DNA of 64,000 nucleotides, taken from assembly GCA_036872755.1 (NCBI GenBank), contig JAVHNS010000006.1, positions 434,001-498,000 on the forward strand, in the 5' to 3' direction. The translations under genes were made by a program, and so were the position numbers. Under the pieces are notes generated by a model, which had not been told where the DNA came from, did not search any database, and saw nothing but the letters and a program-made list of their open reading frames with translations. Each line of letters starts with the position of its first letter. Within the stretch, counting starts at the first letter, position 1. Positions 26,668 to 37,793 of the stretch are shown piece by piece. The DNA is from Orbilia blumenaviensis (taxonomy: Eukaryota > Ascomycota > Orbiliomycetes > Orbiliales > Orbiliaceae).

Positions 26668-27752
26668 ATGTGCAAATGTGCATGCATAAAACTAAACATG
26701 ATCATTGTATTATTGGAGGATTTCTAGAAGAAAGGAATTACCACGTGCCCCAGACAACGACCTCACAGGAGCCTGGCAGAAATTGCAATTGGACCGGTAG
26801 TGATATTCAAGTTGTCGAGTCTTAGCTTATCCATCTGAAGCCGACAGTTTTGGAGCCAGAATATCGGTGTCAGAACTCAGCGCTTCTCAGAAGATAAATG
26901 CTTTAGGAGCCTATTTATAATACACTCAGAGAACTGGGGGAGTTTGCACGCTTGTGACTTGAGGCACACAGAAATCTCGGCATCCCGAGATATAATGTGT
27001 TGACGTTTCGGGCCGAATAACAAGATTAAGCAGCCTGGCCACTACCGAAATCTCGGGCGGCTCATGATATTGGGCTGTAGTTAAGGTGAGATTAATATGC
27101 GTAACCTTAGTTTCAAAATCAAAAAGCTGTAGAAATAGGCTAGCGAGGGTGAAAATGCTGAAGGATCCAGGCTAGCCAGCGGGTTTCGCAGACCTCTTTG
27201 TAGATTTGCTTTTTCTCGCGTTTTTTTGCGCTTGCGTTCAATCTGGCAGCGGATATCCCTTCGAGTCCTAGACATTTCGAAATTGTTCGAAGCCCATCCC
27301 GTCGGGTAGGGAATTTCGCAAATCTAGTTTCAATTTAATATCTCCTGTCTCTCTTCGACCTTTGTCTCTAATCTCCTATCCATGGTCTAAAGCCTGGCAT
27401 GCATTCGAATCCAGCAGCTCTCCCGCGATCTATCGTAACGAGACAATCCTCGTGTATCCAACTCATCGGTATTCTGTACCTACTTTTTTCATAGCTTAGT
27501 GCATATAGTGTCAAACTCTAGGTTACCTACTGCTACGCGTCCACAGCTGTGTCGCGGCCTTATTGGGCTCGCTAGCCAGTAAGTTATATTCTTCGAGCTC
27601 CCGAGCTCTGAACCCTTTGGTTTTCTTAAACTTAGTCACACTCCGGCCTGTGGTGAAGCTTCCGAGACTAAATCCTGCACCGGCTCTTACACTTTGGTGT
27701 AGGGGTTCGCCACTATCTCCTTGCGGGGCACGGCAAGCAGAGCGGTGACGAG
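26668..27752. other. intergenic region upstream of the zinc-finger gene
   Basis: No coding frame I can support. A pyrimidine-rich segment around 27330-27440 would suit a fungal promoter or leader for the gene starting at 27753. Confidence 0.4.
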
Positions 27753-29641
27753 ATGCAAGCTTCGACGAACCCGCGTCCAACAAAGAGGCCCAGGGTATCC
27801 TCCGAGTCTGGGGAAATGATCCTCTACCCCCCTAAAGCGTGGACGGTTAAAACTCCAATTCTGCTACGAAAATTGGAGCCAACGGCGGTTGTTATTAAAT
27901 GCTTAGAAGCGGTAGCAAACGAACGTTTATTAAAATCATCCGATCTCATCGATCGAGTCATCAGTGACCAGTTCCTGGCATTAACAGAAATTCAAAACAG
28001 AAATAATACAAATGTGAAGGATGCGAAAAACTATCTTTGCAAACACATCAGTCCAATCTTGTCCCGGCTGATCAACCAATATATCGAATCTATTTCTCAA
28101 GATGGGGATACATTCTTTTCGTCGGAGAATTCGCAATCTCCCATACAGCATAAGAAACTGGAAAGCGATAACGAAAATAATCCTAATAATATTCCGGCTA
28201 CAGTTGATGGGGAACAGGAGCGTAAAATGCCACCACCTCAATTATTTCCCGTACCCGTGGATCCCCTCCCCTCCCTGAGGACTACGTCAGGAGACTCTAT
28301 CGCTGCCGGTGTTGACCGCTCAGGCACGGATCTTATTAGAAATTGGTTAGAGATTGATGGGGCATACCCACTGCATAGGAACTATCCTGTCCAGTCTCCA
28401 CAGGCAGTCGTGAAGACTAACGGGTCGCCTGTTGAGAATCTCCAATCTCCAACAAAATTTCATTGGTCGCAAGCTACCGAGAGCAAATCGGACATAGGAA
28501 TTCATGATGATAATATATCAATGGCGGATACTTCACCAGTGAAACCGAAAGTAACCGCACCACGGACGCAGTCCATAAGTGGCAAGCAAACTGTCGACCC
28601 GCAAGATACACAAAGCGTAGTTTCTACCACTCGGAGGAGATCATACCGCTCTGGAGAGGCTAGATCCTGTACCTTCTGTGGGAAGGATCTCCCCAGCCCT
28701 AGTGCCCGAAAGTAAGACCTTTGCCATGGCTACAAGCCGATTTTTATGATACATCATTATCTGATATCTGGAATTGTTGCTAACATGATTGGGATTTTCG
28801 CCGCTACTCCTTAAAGAGAGCATGAATCAATCCATATATATCAACTCTGTCAATATAAACAATACGAATGCAAGCAACCCAACTGTCCTTATAAGTCCCA
28901 TCGACCTCGTGAGATAATCCACCACCTTAGGAACAGGCATGGCTGGGATAAATCCCAGCGTGGAACCCAGCTTGCGGATGAGTACATAGACCGTGGTCCT
29001 TTACCTGAAGAAAAGATGGAATCACTACGAGCGCAATTCCGGACGGAACTGCGTGGTAGCAGTTTCGATGTGTCTGCATCAAATTTCACATTCACTACTC
29101 CAAGCCTGAAAGGTACTGATCGTGACTTTGCAACGGATGGAGATGAACTCGGTATGTAGTCATCCTCCCTGCAAGAACCAAGAAAGCAATATTTTTCATA
29201 GACTCTAATAGAATATGTGCGACTCGCATTGTAGCATCCCAAAACAACACTGTCATGTCGATGGATTACTCCTACACTCAAGGCACGCCGATGCAGGCGC
29301 ACATGCAACAACCGCATCTATCATCATCGATGTTTGCGGGAATGGGGTCTACGTTTGATGACACAAACAGCCTTATGAGAGACACTCTGGACCAATCCTC
29401 TCAGATTGATTATGCTATGGACGAGTTCACACATTTCAGAAACTCGATTACCACATTCCCAACAACGTCTTTCCTCCCTCAAGGTCCCCAATTGGTGGGA
29501 GTGGGGGCGATGCACGCCGGATCAACCTTGACCAATATTCCGTCAACGATAGACGCCTTAGACGAAGAGGAGGATGCTCAAGGCGAAAATGATGTTGGAT
29601 GGTCCGAAAATCTAGTCGTCAGTACAATGAAGGGCAGTTGA
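27753..29641 (+). CDS. C2H2 zinc-finger protein, probable transcription factor
   Basis: Three exons, 27753-28711, 28817-29151 and 29235-29641, give 566 aa. Intron 1 (GTAAGA ... TTAAAG) and intron 2 (GTATGT ... TTGTAG, 83 nt) keep phase. Residues 1-22 are basic (TKRPR), 30-110 look helical, and 115-300 are disordered. Finger 1 is completed only by splicing: C306-x2-C309-x12-H322-x3-H326, with intron 1 inside it. Finger 2 is C338-x4-C343-x12-H356-x4-H361. The C-terminal third is acidic and rich in M, T and S, like an activation region. The reconstructed finger supports the splice choice, since only the TTAAAG acceptor gives both frame and ligands. Likely a nuclear regulator; targets unknown. 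I see no close resemblance to the 12 and 18 kb pair beyond the fingers. Confidence 0.85.
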
Positions 29642-31216
29642 TATGGTGCATATGTACCTATCTTGACCTACTTACTGAATTTGCTGTCTGGGCCGAAGAT
29701 CTCTGAGCTCAGACCAATTGTTGGGAGGTGGAGGCGACTCTGAATATAAGGGAAATATTCGTAACCATTGTATTACTTAGCCTGTTGGTTCCACCCATCA
29801 AGCCTATCAACAAAGGGCAATGTTAGAGCTCTGCTCAAGCAACACTCAGTAATATCCTTCACACTGAAACCCTTATTGCTTATCCATACTCGGCACTGCC
29901 GTCGCCTCAGAGGCTATGGGCTGTAGGCTTAACCGAGATCACACCCACCCTACGAATTCACATAGCCTTTTGCTTTGCACAAAATTCCTATCGCTAGAAG
30001 ATTTTCTATACTGGCATTTGTTTTATTCTCTGATCTGAGCCACAATTTCGACATCAAGACCTCAGCGACTGCCAAGGGCGTCTGACGACGCCAATATACC
30101 AGAAGGTGCAGACAGTTGGAGTCTAGTTTCGCAATACGTTCGGTTTAGAAGCCTCGAAGTTACAACCCCAGCGTTTAGCTTCGCGATCGTGTAATAATAC
30201 TCTCTGGAGACTACCCATTTCAGAGTATTGGACCATCAACAACCAAACGACAGAACACGTAGACGCGCATCGTCAATCCAGTCTTAATAATGTTTACAAC
30301 ATCCTTCAGGTTCCTTTTATATCCTGCATTTTACCTGGCGCGTCTTTAGGCCCTTCCTTTAAGCTTTTTTTTGTTTGGATTTTGACTCAGGCCCGCATTC
30401 ACGGGACCCAGCGCATTTTTGATACAAGTTGCCTTGGCTGCCCCATAAATATTTTCTCAGCATTTAAATACCTAGAAGTATGGATGTTTACTCTCTTCGG
30501 TTACCACTTGCAAAATTAGCTTTCACATTCCGAGTTCGAAGGCCAGAGCTGTGATATTAGTGAAAAGTGGATATTAATGCCCTGTCCAAAAAGCTGTAAC
30601 CAATATAGCCCGGGGATAGAGGTAAGTTACAAATATATAGCTGAGTACTTTCAAGTATGGTACTTGAAGTTTTAGATTGTGCGCCATATTCTGAACGCAG
30701 ACATAGATCAAGCCCGAAACTAATCCCGTGATTGCCGCAAGATGATACTTCTTCTATCTGCACAAAATGATAGCAATATAACCAAAAAGATGGCCTTGGT
30801 AAGCTTAGCCTCTTCAAGGATCATGATGACGTGTTCTCCATTGGTCAGTAGTAAGCCAATACAAAAAGAGATTCATGAAAGTTCAATACTAATTGGTTGA
30901 GAATACTAAAGTGGATATCAAGACCATGTACTATATACATGTTGACTGAATTAACCCGGGTTAAGCCCTACCCTACATATTAGTGAAATCGCAGTGCGCC
31001 GTCCGCACAGAGTATCGTGTGTGCTTACGTACACCTCGGAACCCAACGGCTCCCAAACTCACCAACATGGACTCTACCACGCTACAATATTTAAATTCTC
31101 CGAGGCTCTCCACAGAATTAATATATATATACGTGTATGAGTCCCAGTTAAGCTACAAACCCGTACTGTCTTTTGTTACCCAGTTATCTCGTACCGAGGC
31201 TTTCCATCAGAGCATG
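29642..31216. other. stretch without an assignable gene
   Basis: A short minus frame (30557-30817) and a plus frame (30983-31363, which runs into the opposite strand of the next gene) are the only open stretches. Neither has support. Confidence 0.45.
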
Positions 31217-31759
31217 TCATTCAACCTTGTTCAAGTTCCAGCTTCGAAAAGTCGCTATGTCGAAAACTCCATCCACAAGCTCTTCAGGATATCCTTTCCA
31301 GACAAATGTTTTCCCATACATAGACCGTGCATGTTCATGTCTAGGCTCTTGCAGTTCGATTAAAGCCTCAGCAGCAGCATAGTTTTCTCCTTCATAGGTC
31401 TCCAGTAGTCTCAAATGTTCTTCTGTTTGGAGGGTATATGCGACTCCAGCAACGTCGCCTCGTGGATCCTCAGATGATAGTCTCACCAAAGCTGGGTATG
31501 GACCCCACATTTTGACCTTAAACATTCGCACGGTAGCTTTTAAGAAAACTGGGTCTTCTCTCAATCCAAGAATTTTCCGCAAAACCGCTGGAATGGCCAA
31601 AGTCCCATAGAAGAAAAAAAGGGTGGGCTCGAAGGCTGGTTTTGTCGATGCAAGTGCTCGGCGCTCTGATGCTCCACTAGAATTGCTAGGTGTGGTTCCT
31701 ATCGATGCCCAATCGGCCTCGTCGACGTAGTCTTTTGCTATTGGTTCATCGACCATCAT
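31217..31759 (-). CDS. AIG2-like / gamma-glutamylcyclotransferase-fold protein
   Basis: A single exon of 180 aa from ATG at 31759; a second ATG follows directly. Residues 47-54 read LFFFYGTL, the substrate-loop signature of the AIG2/GGCT fold. L119-Y127 (LETYEGENY) carries the family's Glu (E123), which acts as acid/base in known cyclotransferases. The spacing and the C-terminal half (residues 145-165, YGKTFVWKGYPEEL) fit the fold. Known members cyclise gamma-glutamyl amines or peptides to 5-oxoproline, mostly in the cytosol; the substrate here cannot be told. The first 40 residues are a polar extension with no targeting signal. Relatives occur in glutathione turnover and in some thiol-containing toxin pathways, but no such cluster surrounds this gene. 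Confidence 0.8.
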   Translation of the reverse strand: MMVDEPIAKDYVDEADWASIGTTPSNSSGASERRALASTKPAFEPTLFFFYGTLAIPAVLRKILGLREDPVFLKATVRMFKVKMWGPYPALVRLSSEDPRGDVAGVAYTLQTEEHLRLLETYEGENYAAAEALIELQEPRHEHARSMYGKTFVWKGYPEELVDGVFDIATFRSWNLNKVE

Positions 31760-32107
31760 CGCGAAGCCCTGCACTTACTCTGGGTTAATAGGATGCTATC
31801 AGCTGAAATGTTTTGTGAGGCTTGAACCCACCAACTAGTTAGCCGCTTGAAACTTTTCAATAGTGATTCTATTAAGTTAAAATATTTAATGACTTTAAAG
31901 CTCCGAAATTTTGTTTGGATCTTGTATGTAATGGAGCCTTACCAGGCTAAGGGTATGAGTGTCTAGGTAACTAGTAGGATTCGAGGTGGTAGTAGACGCG
32001 TATTGAATCAATAGCGCAGCTATTGTCGGCTAGCTCTAGAAAGTGAATCAAGATCGCACAAGCGGGTGGGTGATAAGTCACTCATTGTTCACATATTTCG
32101 TGTACGG

Positions 32108-32716
32108 TCAGGTCAAGGAGGAAAATAATGAATATTGCTTAAGTTGAATTCCGCTTTTTTGTAAACCCAGCCGCACACACTTTTCCGCGGCTTGACGAAT
32201 AGGAGCTGTAGAGATCCTACCTAGGAATGTTCCGATTCTTCCCATTTTCCTAGAACGGCTTGCATTAGTATGCATGATACAAATTGATGGCGCAGTGCAG
32301 TAGCTCGCAGTGCAGTAGCTCACAGGTGCATGCTGTAAGGGTAGTGTAACTATACAGCTTGTCAGAGAGCAGTCATTGTATACTAGTGGCCAGAATGTTT
32401 GGAGCTCCCTGGCATCTAATCCCAGCCTTAGCTGGTTTCTAATCAAACTTGCTAATAAGGAATCCAGCCAGGTGACCGGGGACCGTCGAGTAATTGATAT
32501 AATACATGATAGTACCTGAACTGCGCAGGTTTCATCGTTCGTACATTTCTCGAGTAGGTGATAAGCCAGGGACATTGTCTCAGAACCCATGTCTAGCATA
32601 TGTTGAACGGCGACCGTCGTTCGCTCCCCGGCATTGAACAACGTGACTATTCTCAAGACGACGCTTTGGGAAAGATCCGAAATGGCACGAACCCGATCGG
32701 GCGGCCGTCGCAGCAC
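32108..32716 (-). CDS. 3' exon of an unidentified multi-exon gene
   Basis: A 202-codon frame ends at TGA. It starts without an ATG (the first ATG is at 32599) and stays open upstream to about 32734, so 5' exons are expected. The first 110 residues look helical and leucine-rich (MSLAYHLLEKCTNDETCAVQ). The C-terminal 50 are basic. Residues encoded at 32292-32321 form a doubled SYCTA unit from a 15-bp tandem duplication. No family recognised. It could join the exon at 33023-33279 through intervening introns, which I could not settle. Confidence 0.5.
   Translation of the reverse strand: MLRRPPDRVRAISDLSQSVVLRIVTLFNAGERTTVAVQHMLDMGSETMSLAYHLLEKCTNDETCAVQVLSCIISITRRSPVTWLDSLLASLIRNQLRLGLDARELQTFWPLVYNDCSLTSCIVTLPLQHAPVSYCTASYCTAPSICIMHTNASRSRKMGRIGTFLGRISTAPIRQAAEKCVRLGLQKSGIQLKQYSLFSSLT
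32292..32321. repeat. 15-bp tandem duplication in coding frame
   Basis: GCAGTGCAGTAGCTC occurs twice head to tail. It lies inside the 32108-32716 frame on the opposite strand and adds five residues without a frameshift. Confidence 0.9.
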
Positions 32717-33022
32717 AGACTTGTGGAAGTTTCATGCATGCCCGCGTGTGCAGGGAAAGCCCTTGCCTGCGGGTTCAGCGACAGGGGAAACCTTATTTGG
32801 ATATCGTTGATTATGATGTCATATAAGGCTGCTGTCTTAACTCGTGGGAACAAGCCTGAGTTTTATTATTTACACATAGCTCTTTAATCATGACCGTTGA
32901 ATATGTTAAAGAGAAATGAGAGTCATCATATCTATCATTCATGCCCAGATCTAAAGACCTACCGCAATGACTAGCAGGAACTTGATAACCAATGAACTGG
33001 GTGTGAATATGTGTCCGCCGGG

Positions 33023-33279
33023 TTAATACTTTTTTCCATTTCTATTGATACTCAATGTTGTTATTTCAATACTTGCCCAGGAGTCTTGAAGTTCTAACCG
33101 ACACGCCTCCAGATCGATTGGTTGGTTCAGAGGGCCGCTGTCCTTGACCGGCCAATTTGGGTCATATGACCGTTGGCAATCTTCGGGTATCTGCTGTAGC
33201 GCTGCCAACCATGACCGTAGCACCACCTGTACCCTCGATCCAAATAAAGACTTGTAGGCATCGATGGGAGGTGAATTTA
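33023..33279 (-). CDS. probable exon of an unidentified gene
   Basis: After a CTCTTTAG acceptor the minus strand stays open for about 85 codons with protein-like composition (WLAALQQIPEDCQRSYDPNW, then IDLEACRLELQDSW) and ends with a TAA that overlaps a possible GTATTA donor. There is no motif. Distance and strand suggest it is an upstream exon of the 32108-32716 gene, but no full splice path could be fixed, and the frame just upstream (33190-33350) may be another exon or a frameshift. Confidence 0.4.
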
Positions 33280-35104
33280 CTAAAGAGGTTTACCAAAAGT
33301 TTGTTATCTAGCCGGTCGTCCGGATCATCGCAAGGCCGAGGTCGAATGTGATCCTTTGGCTAGGCCCTGCTGGTTAGTGCATGGTATCAATGCTGGCTAG
33401 CTGGTTGTTATCCGTTGTGTTGGCACTTCAGTTCTCGGTAGGTTGGTATTTAGCGAAGTACTCAGGTACCTAAGCACCTAGGTACTGAAGTACTGAGGTA
33501 CTTTGTCCAACCGACTAAAGCTGCCATCATCCCGTGCCAACTGGACGTGCGCATGCAGCTGTCACCAACTCGAGACATACTTGATCCCGGGATTTCCTGC
33601 TTATCGAAGGAGTTGACATTGAGATATTACAATTTCGGGCGAGCTCGCACGAGATGAAATTTCGAAAGCACGGCCCGTTTGAATACCCAAAGGCTAGCCC
33701 CTTAGCACATTGTACCAGACCTGTCCATGAGCCCAGCACAAGTCAACCAGTCCTCGGCCTGAGTGGGGAACAACGACTGGATTCCTCAAACGGCCCGAGT
33801 GTAAGCGCTGCGGGTCTCGATTCTACCGACGGAATTTAAAGATCACACTAAAACACTATCTGCAGCTAACAACGTTAACTAATAAAGTATATGCCAGCCT
33901 GCTGGCTGCGCCGATAAGATGTTGGATATCGCCGAATCGAGTGGTCCGTCTTCAGCCGATAGCAACATGGTATATGATCGCTTTAGGAATGATGAGATGG
34001 CATATGGGGCGAGCCAATTAGTGCTCAATCGCAATTGTATATTGTAGCGCTAGCGATGCAGGTTGTATGTGGATGGCTGAGCCTTGTAGCATTGTAGCGG
34101 TAGCTACTGCACTAACACCTTCGAAGCTTCTGCATCATGGTATCGGTAAGTCATTCATATTAATCTTTTGTTACACTATGGCCTTAATAGCGCCTGAGCA
34201 TAGAGCACGAACAACAATCAATCTGGGGATTTGCGCTGTTTGAGGACCCTGTCAGCGCACATTTCGTACATATATGTATGACTTGACACCTTATAAAATT
34301 GGATGCAACAAAATGCAGAACAAAAATAATAAAAACAAATTGGCGTCAACCCTTGCGTCAGTCTTCACATCGACAGTTCCATTGGGTAGGATGTTTCGAT
34401 GTTGTAACACGCTTTTTATGGATGGGTACACAGGCACCCGTATCTTTTAAATGGCTAAGTATAATAATAATACTGCATTGTGGTTTTCCCTCGTGGTCAT
34501 ATGTGGTGAAGCTTCATCTTCGGCCCACCACATCCCTGGATGGCAATGAAGGTGCTAGGCATCGAGGAGATGCCCTTAATGTTCAAAATGACAATCTTGC
34601 CAGTCGTGCCATACCCCATGAGAAAGATAACCGGCAAAACGAGACGACGGATCGCCTTAGAATTTATGTCTGTGGGGCGAGGCTTCTAACTGCAGCTTGG
34701 AGCTTTTGGATTGCGAAACCATGTGAAGTTGTCGCGTAACGCAAAACGGCCACACAAGCCAAAATTTTGTCCATTGAGCTCCACTGCCACGGCATAGCTG
34801 GTGCTTAGGCGGGAGCCTAAGTAAGTCGCCACGGGCAACTGGCTCAATGAGCTGGACGCATGCCGTTCCACCGTTACTCGTTGCCTTTTAACTTACCTTC
34901 TGGATTCCCGGTCCATATTGATGTTTGAATAATGCCATAAGGCGGAAACCAAAATCAAACAAGAAAAAACAAAAAAACAGTGGTGAGGCCTAGCCGGTAT
35001 AGCGACGTCGTGGTGGCTGTGGTAGTCGGTGGTGGCCCAGTGTTTCATTGCGATTTGTTAACTCGTGATTTAGTTCACGATTTCGATTCGGCACCGATTA
35101 AACC

Positions 35105-35132
35105 CTCAGAAGTGGTCTCGTTGGCTCAGAAG
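35105..35132. repeat. 12-bp core flanked by perfect 8-bp direct repeats
   Basis: CTCAGAAG, then TGGTCTCGTTGG, then CTCAGAAG again. The flanks look like a target-site duplication. A second unit of the same design begins 32 bases further on. See also the loci at 51523, 52178 and 56269. Confidence 0.75.
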
Positions 35133-35164
35133 TGTTGCTAAGGTGTAAAAACACCCAGTCTGGT

Positions 35165-35192
35165 GGTCGCAAGTGGTCTCGTTGGGTCGCAA
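35165..35192. repeat. second 12-bp core flanked by perfect 8-bp direct repeats
   Basis: GGTCGCAA, then GTGGTCTCGTTG, then GGTCGCAA again. The core matches the unit at 35105, but the flanks are unrelated, so this is not a simple tandem duplication of one segment. Confidence 0.75.
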
Positions 35193-36847
35193 TGCCGTTC
35201 TATTGTGCAACACGGCAGGGTTTCTATTTGGGGTATTGCATTGGAACAGGAAAGTCCGGAACAACGGTTGCAACCGGTACTATGGTACCGGTAGCTGCAT
35301 CATGTTACCACATGCCACATTTGATTACATTCCTTCGATCAATTGAGCCTGAAAGCGTATAGTTATAATTATAACGTTAATTTGGAATTAGTTGCCTGGC
35401 TATACCTTCTAGAAAACAGACTTGTCTCAAGGTTTCGAGATCGCCCTGTTTGCCGCAGCTAGAGTTGGGTAACTGGTGCTAACAACTCAAGTTCAGATAC
35501 TCCAAAATCAGGGTGGAGCTGAGACGTGAAGACAGATGTATACATGCGATACATGGCCTAGTTACAACCATTCAAACATGTACTTATACTTACACATGCA
35601 CAGGTACAGTTGCTACAGTACGGGCGCATCCTCGGATGCGATGCCGTAAATTCATGGGGAAAAGAAAAGAAGAAAATATAGTAAGATCTCGCCTAGTCTC
35701 CAGTTACAGAATTACAACAAAGTTGGTTGCATTTACCAATGATCGAGGTACGTTGGAAATCGTACATACACCCTCATATATTTCTATACTGGTAGGTTTT
35801 TCAAGGCCCTTGCTCTTCGGTAACATCCCAAAACTTCTTTAAAATCTCGTCATTGTTATCATGCCTAGTTTAGAACTGACTTGTGTCTAATGGGCGGCCT
35901 GGCAAACGCACGATTCCCTCCTACATTATTTCTGAACATAACAATATATAATAAGGCGTGCGTATGAATCAGATAGTGCCATTGGCACTGGTTCGCGAAC
36001 AAAACCTAAGGCGGTTATTTACCCCAGACGGCAAGGCAGACTCCTTCGATGCGCTGGTTAGGCTACTAGTTATTAGATATCGGTACCACCACAGGCTAAC
36101 TAGCGCGTGCCCAGCGTGGCGTGGAAGTTAGTTCCTGGATCGACGTATGCCACACCTCTTCTAGATAAGCAACCTCCATTGAAGTAGTACTGTGGATTCC
36201 ATTTGAATTTACAATTGGCACGTTCGGCGATATTAATGAGGCCATTGCAATATTGATATAGCGGTTTCACGTATATAATAATCTTATGATATCATAAATC
36301 AACGGAAATGGGAAATCAGAACACAACACGTCGGCACAAAAAATGATCCCGTGGTCTGTGACTTATTACAACTACTGACATGTTGACATTCAATTTACCC
36401 GTAATAAAGACCGATTGGAGGGTTACTAAAGGCTTGTGATTGCTTCTCCGCAAACTCAAGGTGCTATTGAGACTTAGTATATATGCACGCTGCGCAGCTG
36501 CGTTTTACTGCAGCACTGAAGCTAGCTAGCTCCGCGAATACTCGAATATTGAATTGGGTACCTAGTCGTCCACAGTTTTGACGCGGACGCAGATTGATCA
36601 ATTGACTTACCAGAGACAGGCGATATCCTAGGTCGTCTACCATTACAAAGGAGGTTCGCGAACCCATGTCCTAGTATACAAATTTGAGGTGTTTGATACT
36701 AGATATGATACATAGCCTTTGGGTAGACCCAAGGCCAGTATGACATGCGCCTGTAGCGGTGTGCCTGACTCTGGCAGGATAGTGAAAAGAGAACTAATAT
36801 CAGTAGTGCCGGGATATCCCGATCTCTTTTTCAACTAAGGCCGGAAG

Positions 36848-36855
36848 TATATAAG
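36848..36855 (+). promoter_or_regulatory. possible TATA box
   Basis: TATATAAG lies about 207 bases before the ATG of the 37062 gene and is followed by a C/T-rich segment typical of fungal leaders. Confidence 0.4.
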
Positions 36856-37061
36856 CCAGCCCTCTCCACGCACTCGTCAATCCCTATCCCGGCCTATCCA
36901 GCTCACCACGAAGAGGCTTTGCTAGGAGGGCGTCCCAAACCTATTTTTCATTACTGATATTCACTAAATTGATTTTTATCTCTCCAAGTACGCTCGCGGA
37001 AGGGACTGCTCCCAATATCAAGAACCAGAGGCTTGGAGCCATAGAAGTCTTGGGGCATCTG

Positions 37062-37793
37062 ATGACATCTATTTCAATGGACTCGTCGCTCTGCGATTCG
37101 ACGCTGTCTCTCAGCGGCTATGGTGGCATGCCATTTTTGAGGTCACAATACTCAGAAAGGATTGACATATTCGCAGCACCATCCGTTGTACCTCTACCAG
37201 CCTGTACTATTCTAGTTCACAAAGAGTCCCTGAGAGCAAACCCTGAAAGCAATGAATTGAGGGCCACAGAGCCATTGAATTCCGTTTCTGCCCTGGCAAA
37301 TAAGATTCAAAGGCTATGGGCTACGATCCGATCTATGACGGTCGACAAGCTGGACCAAGCCGCGATTGACGCTGCTCGGCACACTGCTACCTCGAAATTT
37401 AACCAAAATCTTCAGGTAATTGACGATGCCCACGGCCCACACAGGTTCTGCTTTAACGTTGTGAACCCCCGGTTGCAATTTCGTGCTGAAGATTTCAACG
37501 CTCTTGATGAAATACTTAGTGCACGTGATGGAATGGGTGCCAGCATCATATTAAGAGGTGGAGACGAGGACAAGGGGATCCAAGATGAATTTGTCAAAGT
37601 GTCCATTTGCAAAGGCGCTGATGGAGCTGATACCAATTACATCATCCTTGAGGAGGTTGATCTCGATCTCGATCAAGAATTAAGCGACGGTAAGAGAACC
37701 CCGCTTTTAGCTTCAGAGCTTAGGTCTCGGGAAGCCGACAAACCTTTAAACTGGCATCGGCCCCGCCTTCGCAAATTATCAATACCTAATTAA
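37062..37793 (+). CDS. hypothetical protein
   Basis: From the first ATG (37062) the frame gives 243 aa. It is open a further 93 bases upstream without an ATG, so a 5' exon is possible but not needed. No signal peptide or membrane segment. The middle (residues 80-125) is likely helical; residues 126-170 carry HGPHRFCFNVVNPRLQFRAED, and the tail is acidic then basic (DLDLDQELSDGKRTP ... RPRLRKLSIPN). A TATA-like box stands about 200 bases upstream, and the 3' flank turns A/T-rich at once, which supports a real gene. The family is not recognised; probably a soluble lineage-restricted protein. Confidence 0.65.
   Translation: MTSISMDSSLCDSTLSLSGYGGMPFLRSQYSERIDIFAAPSVVPLPACTILVHKESLRANPESNELRATEPLNSVSALANKIQRLWATIRSMTVDKLDQAAIDAARHTATSKFNQNLQVIDDAHGPHRFCFNVVNPRLQFRAEDFNALDEILSARDGMGASIILRGGDEDKGIQDEFVKVSICKGADGADTNYIILEEVDLDLDQELSDGKRTPLLASELRSREADKPLNWHRPRLRKLSIPN

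Larger units (their letters stand above)
33280..37061. other. repeat-bearing stretch without an assignable gene
   Basis: A run of TACCTAGGTACT-like variants lies at about 33455-33500. A plus frame at 33654-33839 is followed by a GTAAGC donor, and in another frame reads a finger-like CKRCGSRFYRRN without proper His spacing. Frames at 34299-34739 (plus) and 34686-34871 (minus) overlap. The two core-and-flank repeats at 35.1 kb are listed separately. The segment 36830-37061 is the promoter and leader of the next gene. Confidence 0.4.

Noticed and set aside
31805..31850. minus-strand T-arm-like GTGGGTTCAAGCCTCAC beside a D-arm-like GGCTAACTAGTTGG
   Set aside because: The T-stem pairs, but the two boxes are adjacent with no room for an anticodon arm, and no acceptor stem exists.
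33790..33870. finger-like CKRCGSRFYRRNLKI in an ATG-less plus frame
   Set aside because: Fourteen residues precede the first His and no second His follows at a proper distance. A GTAAGC donor inside it points to another reading.
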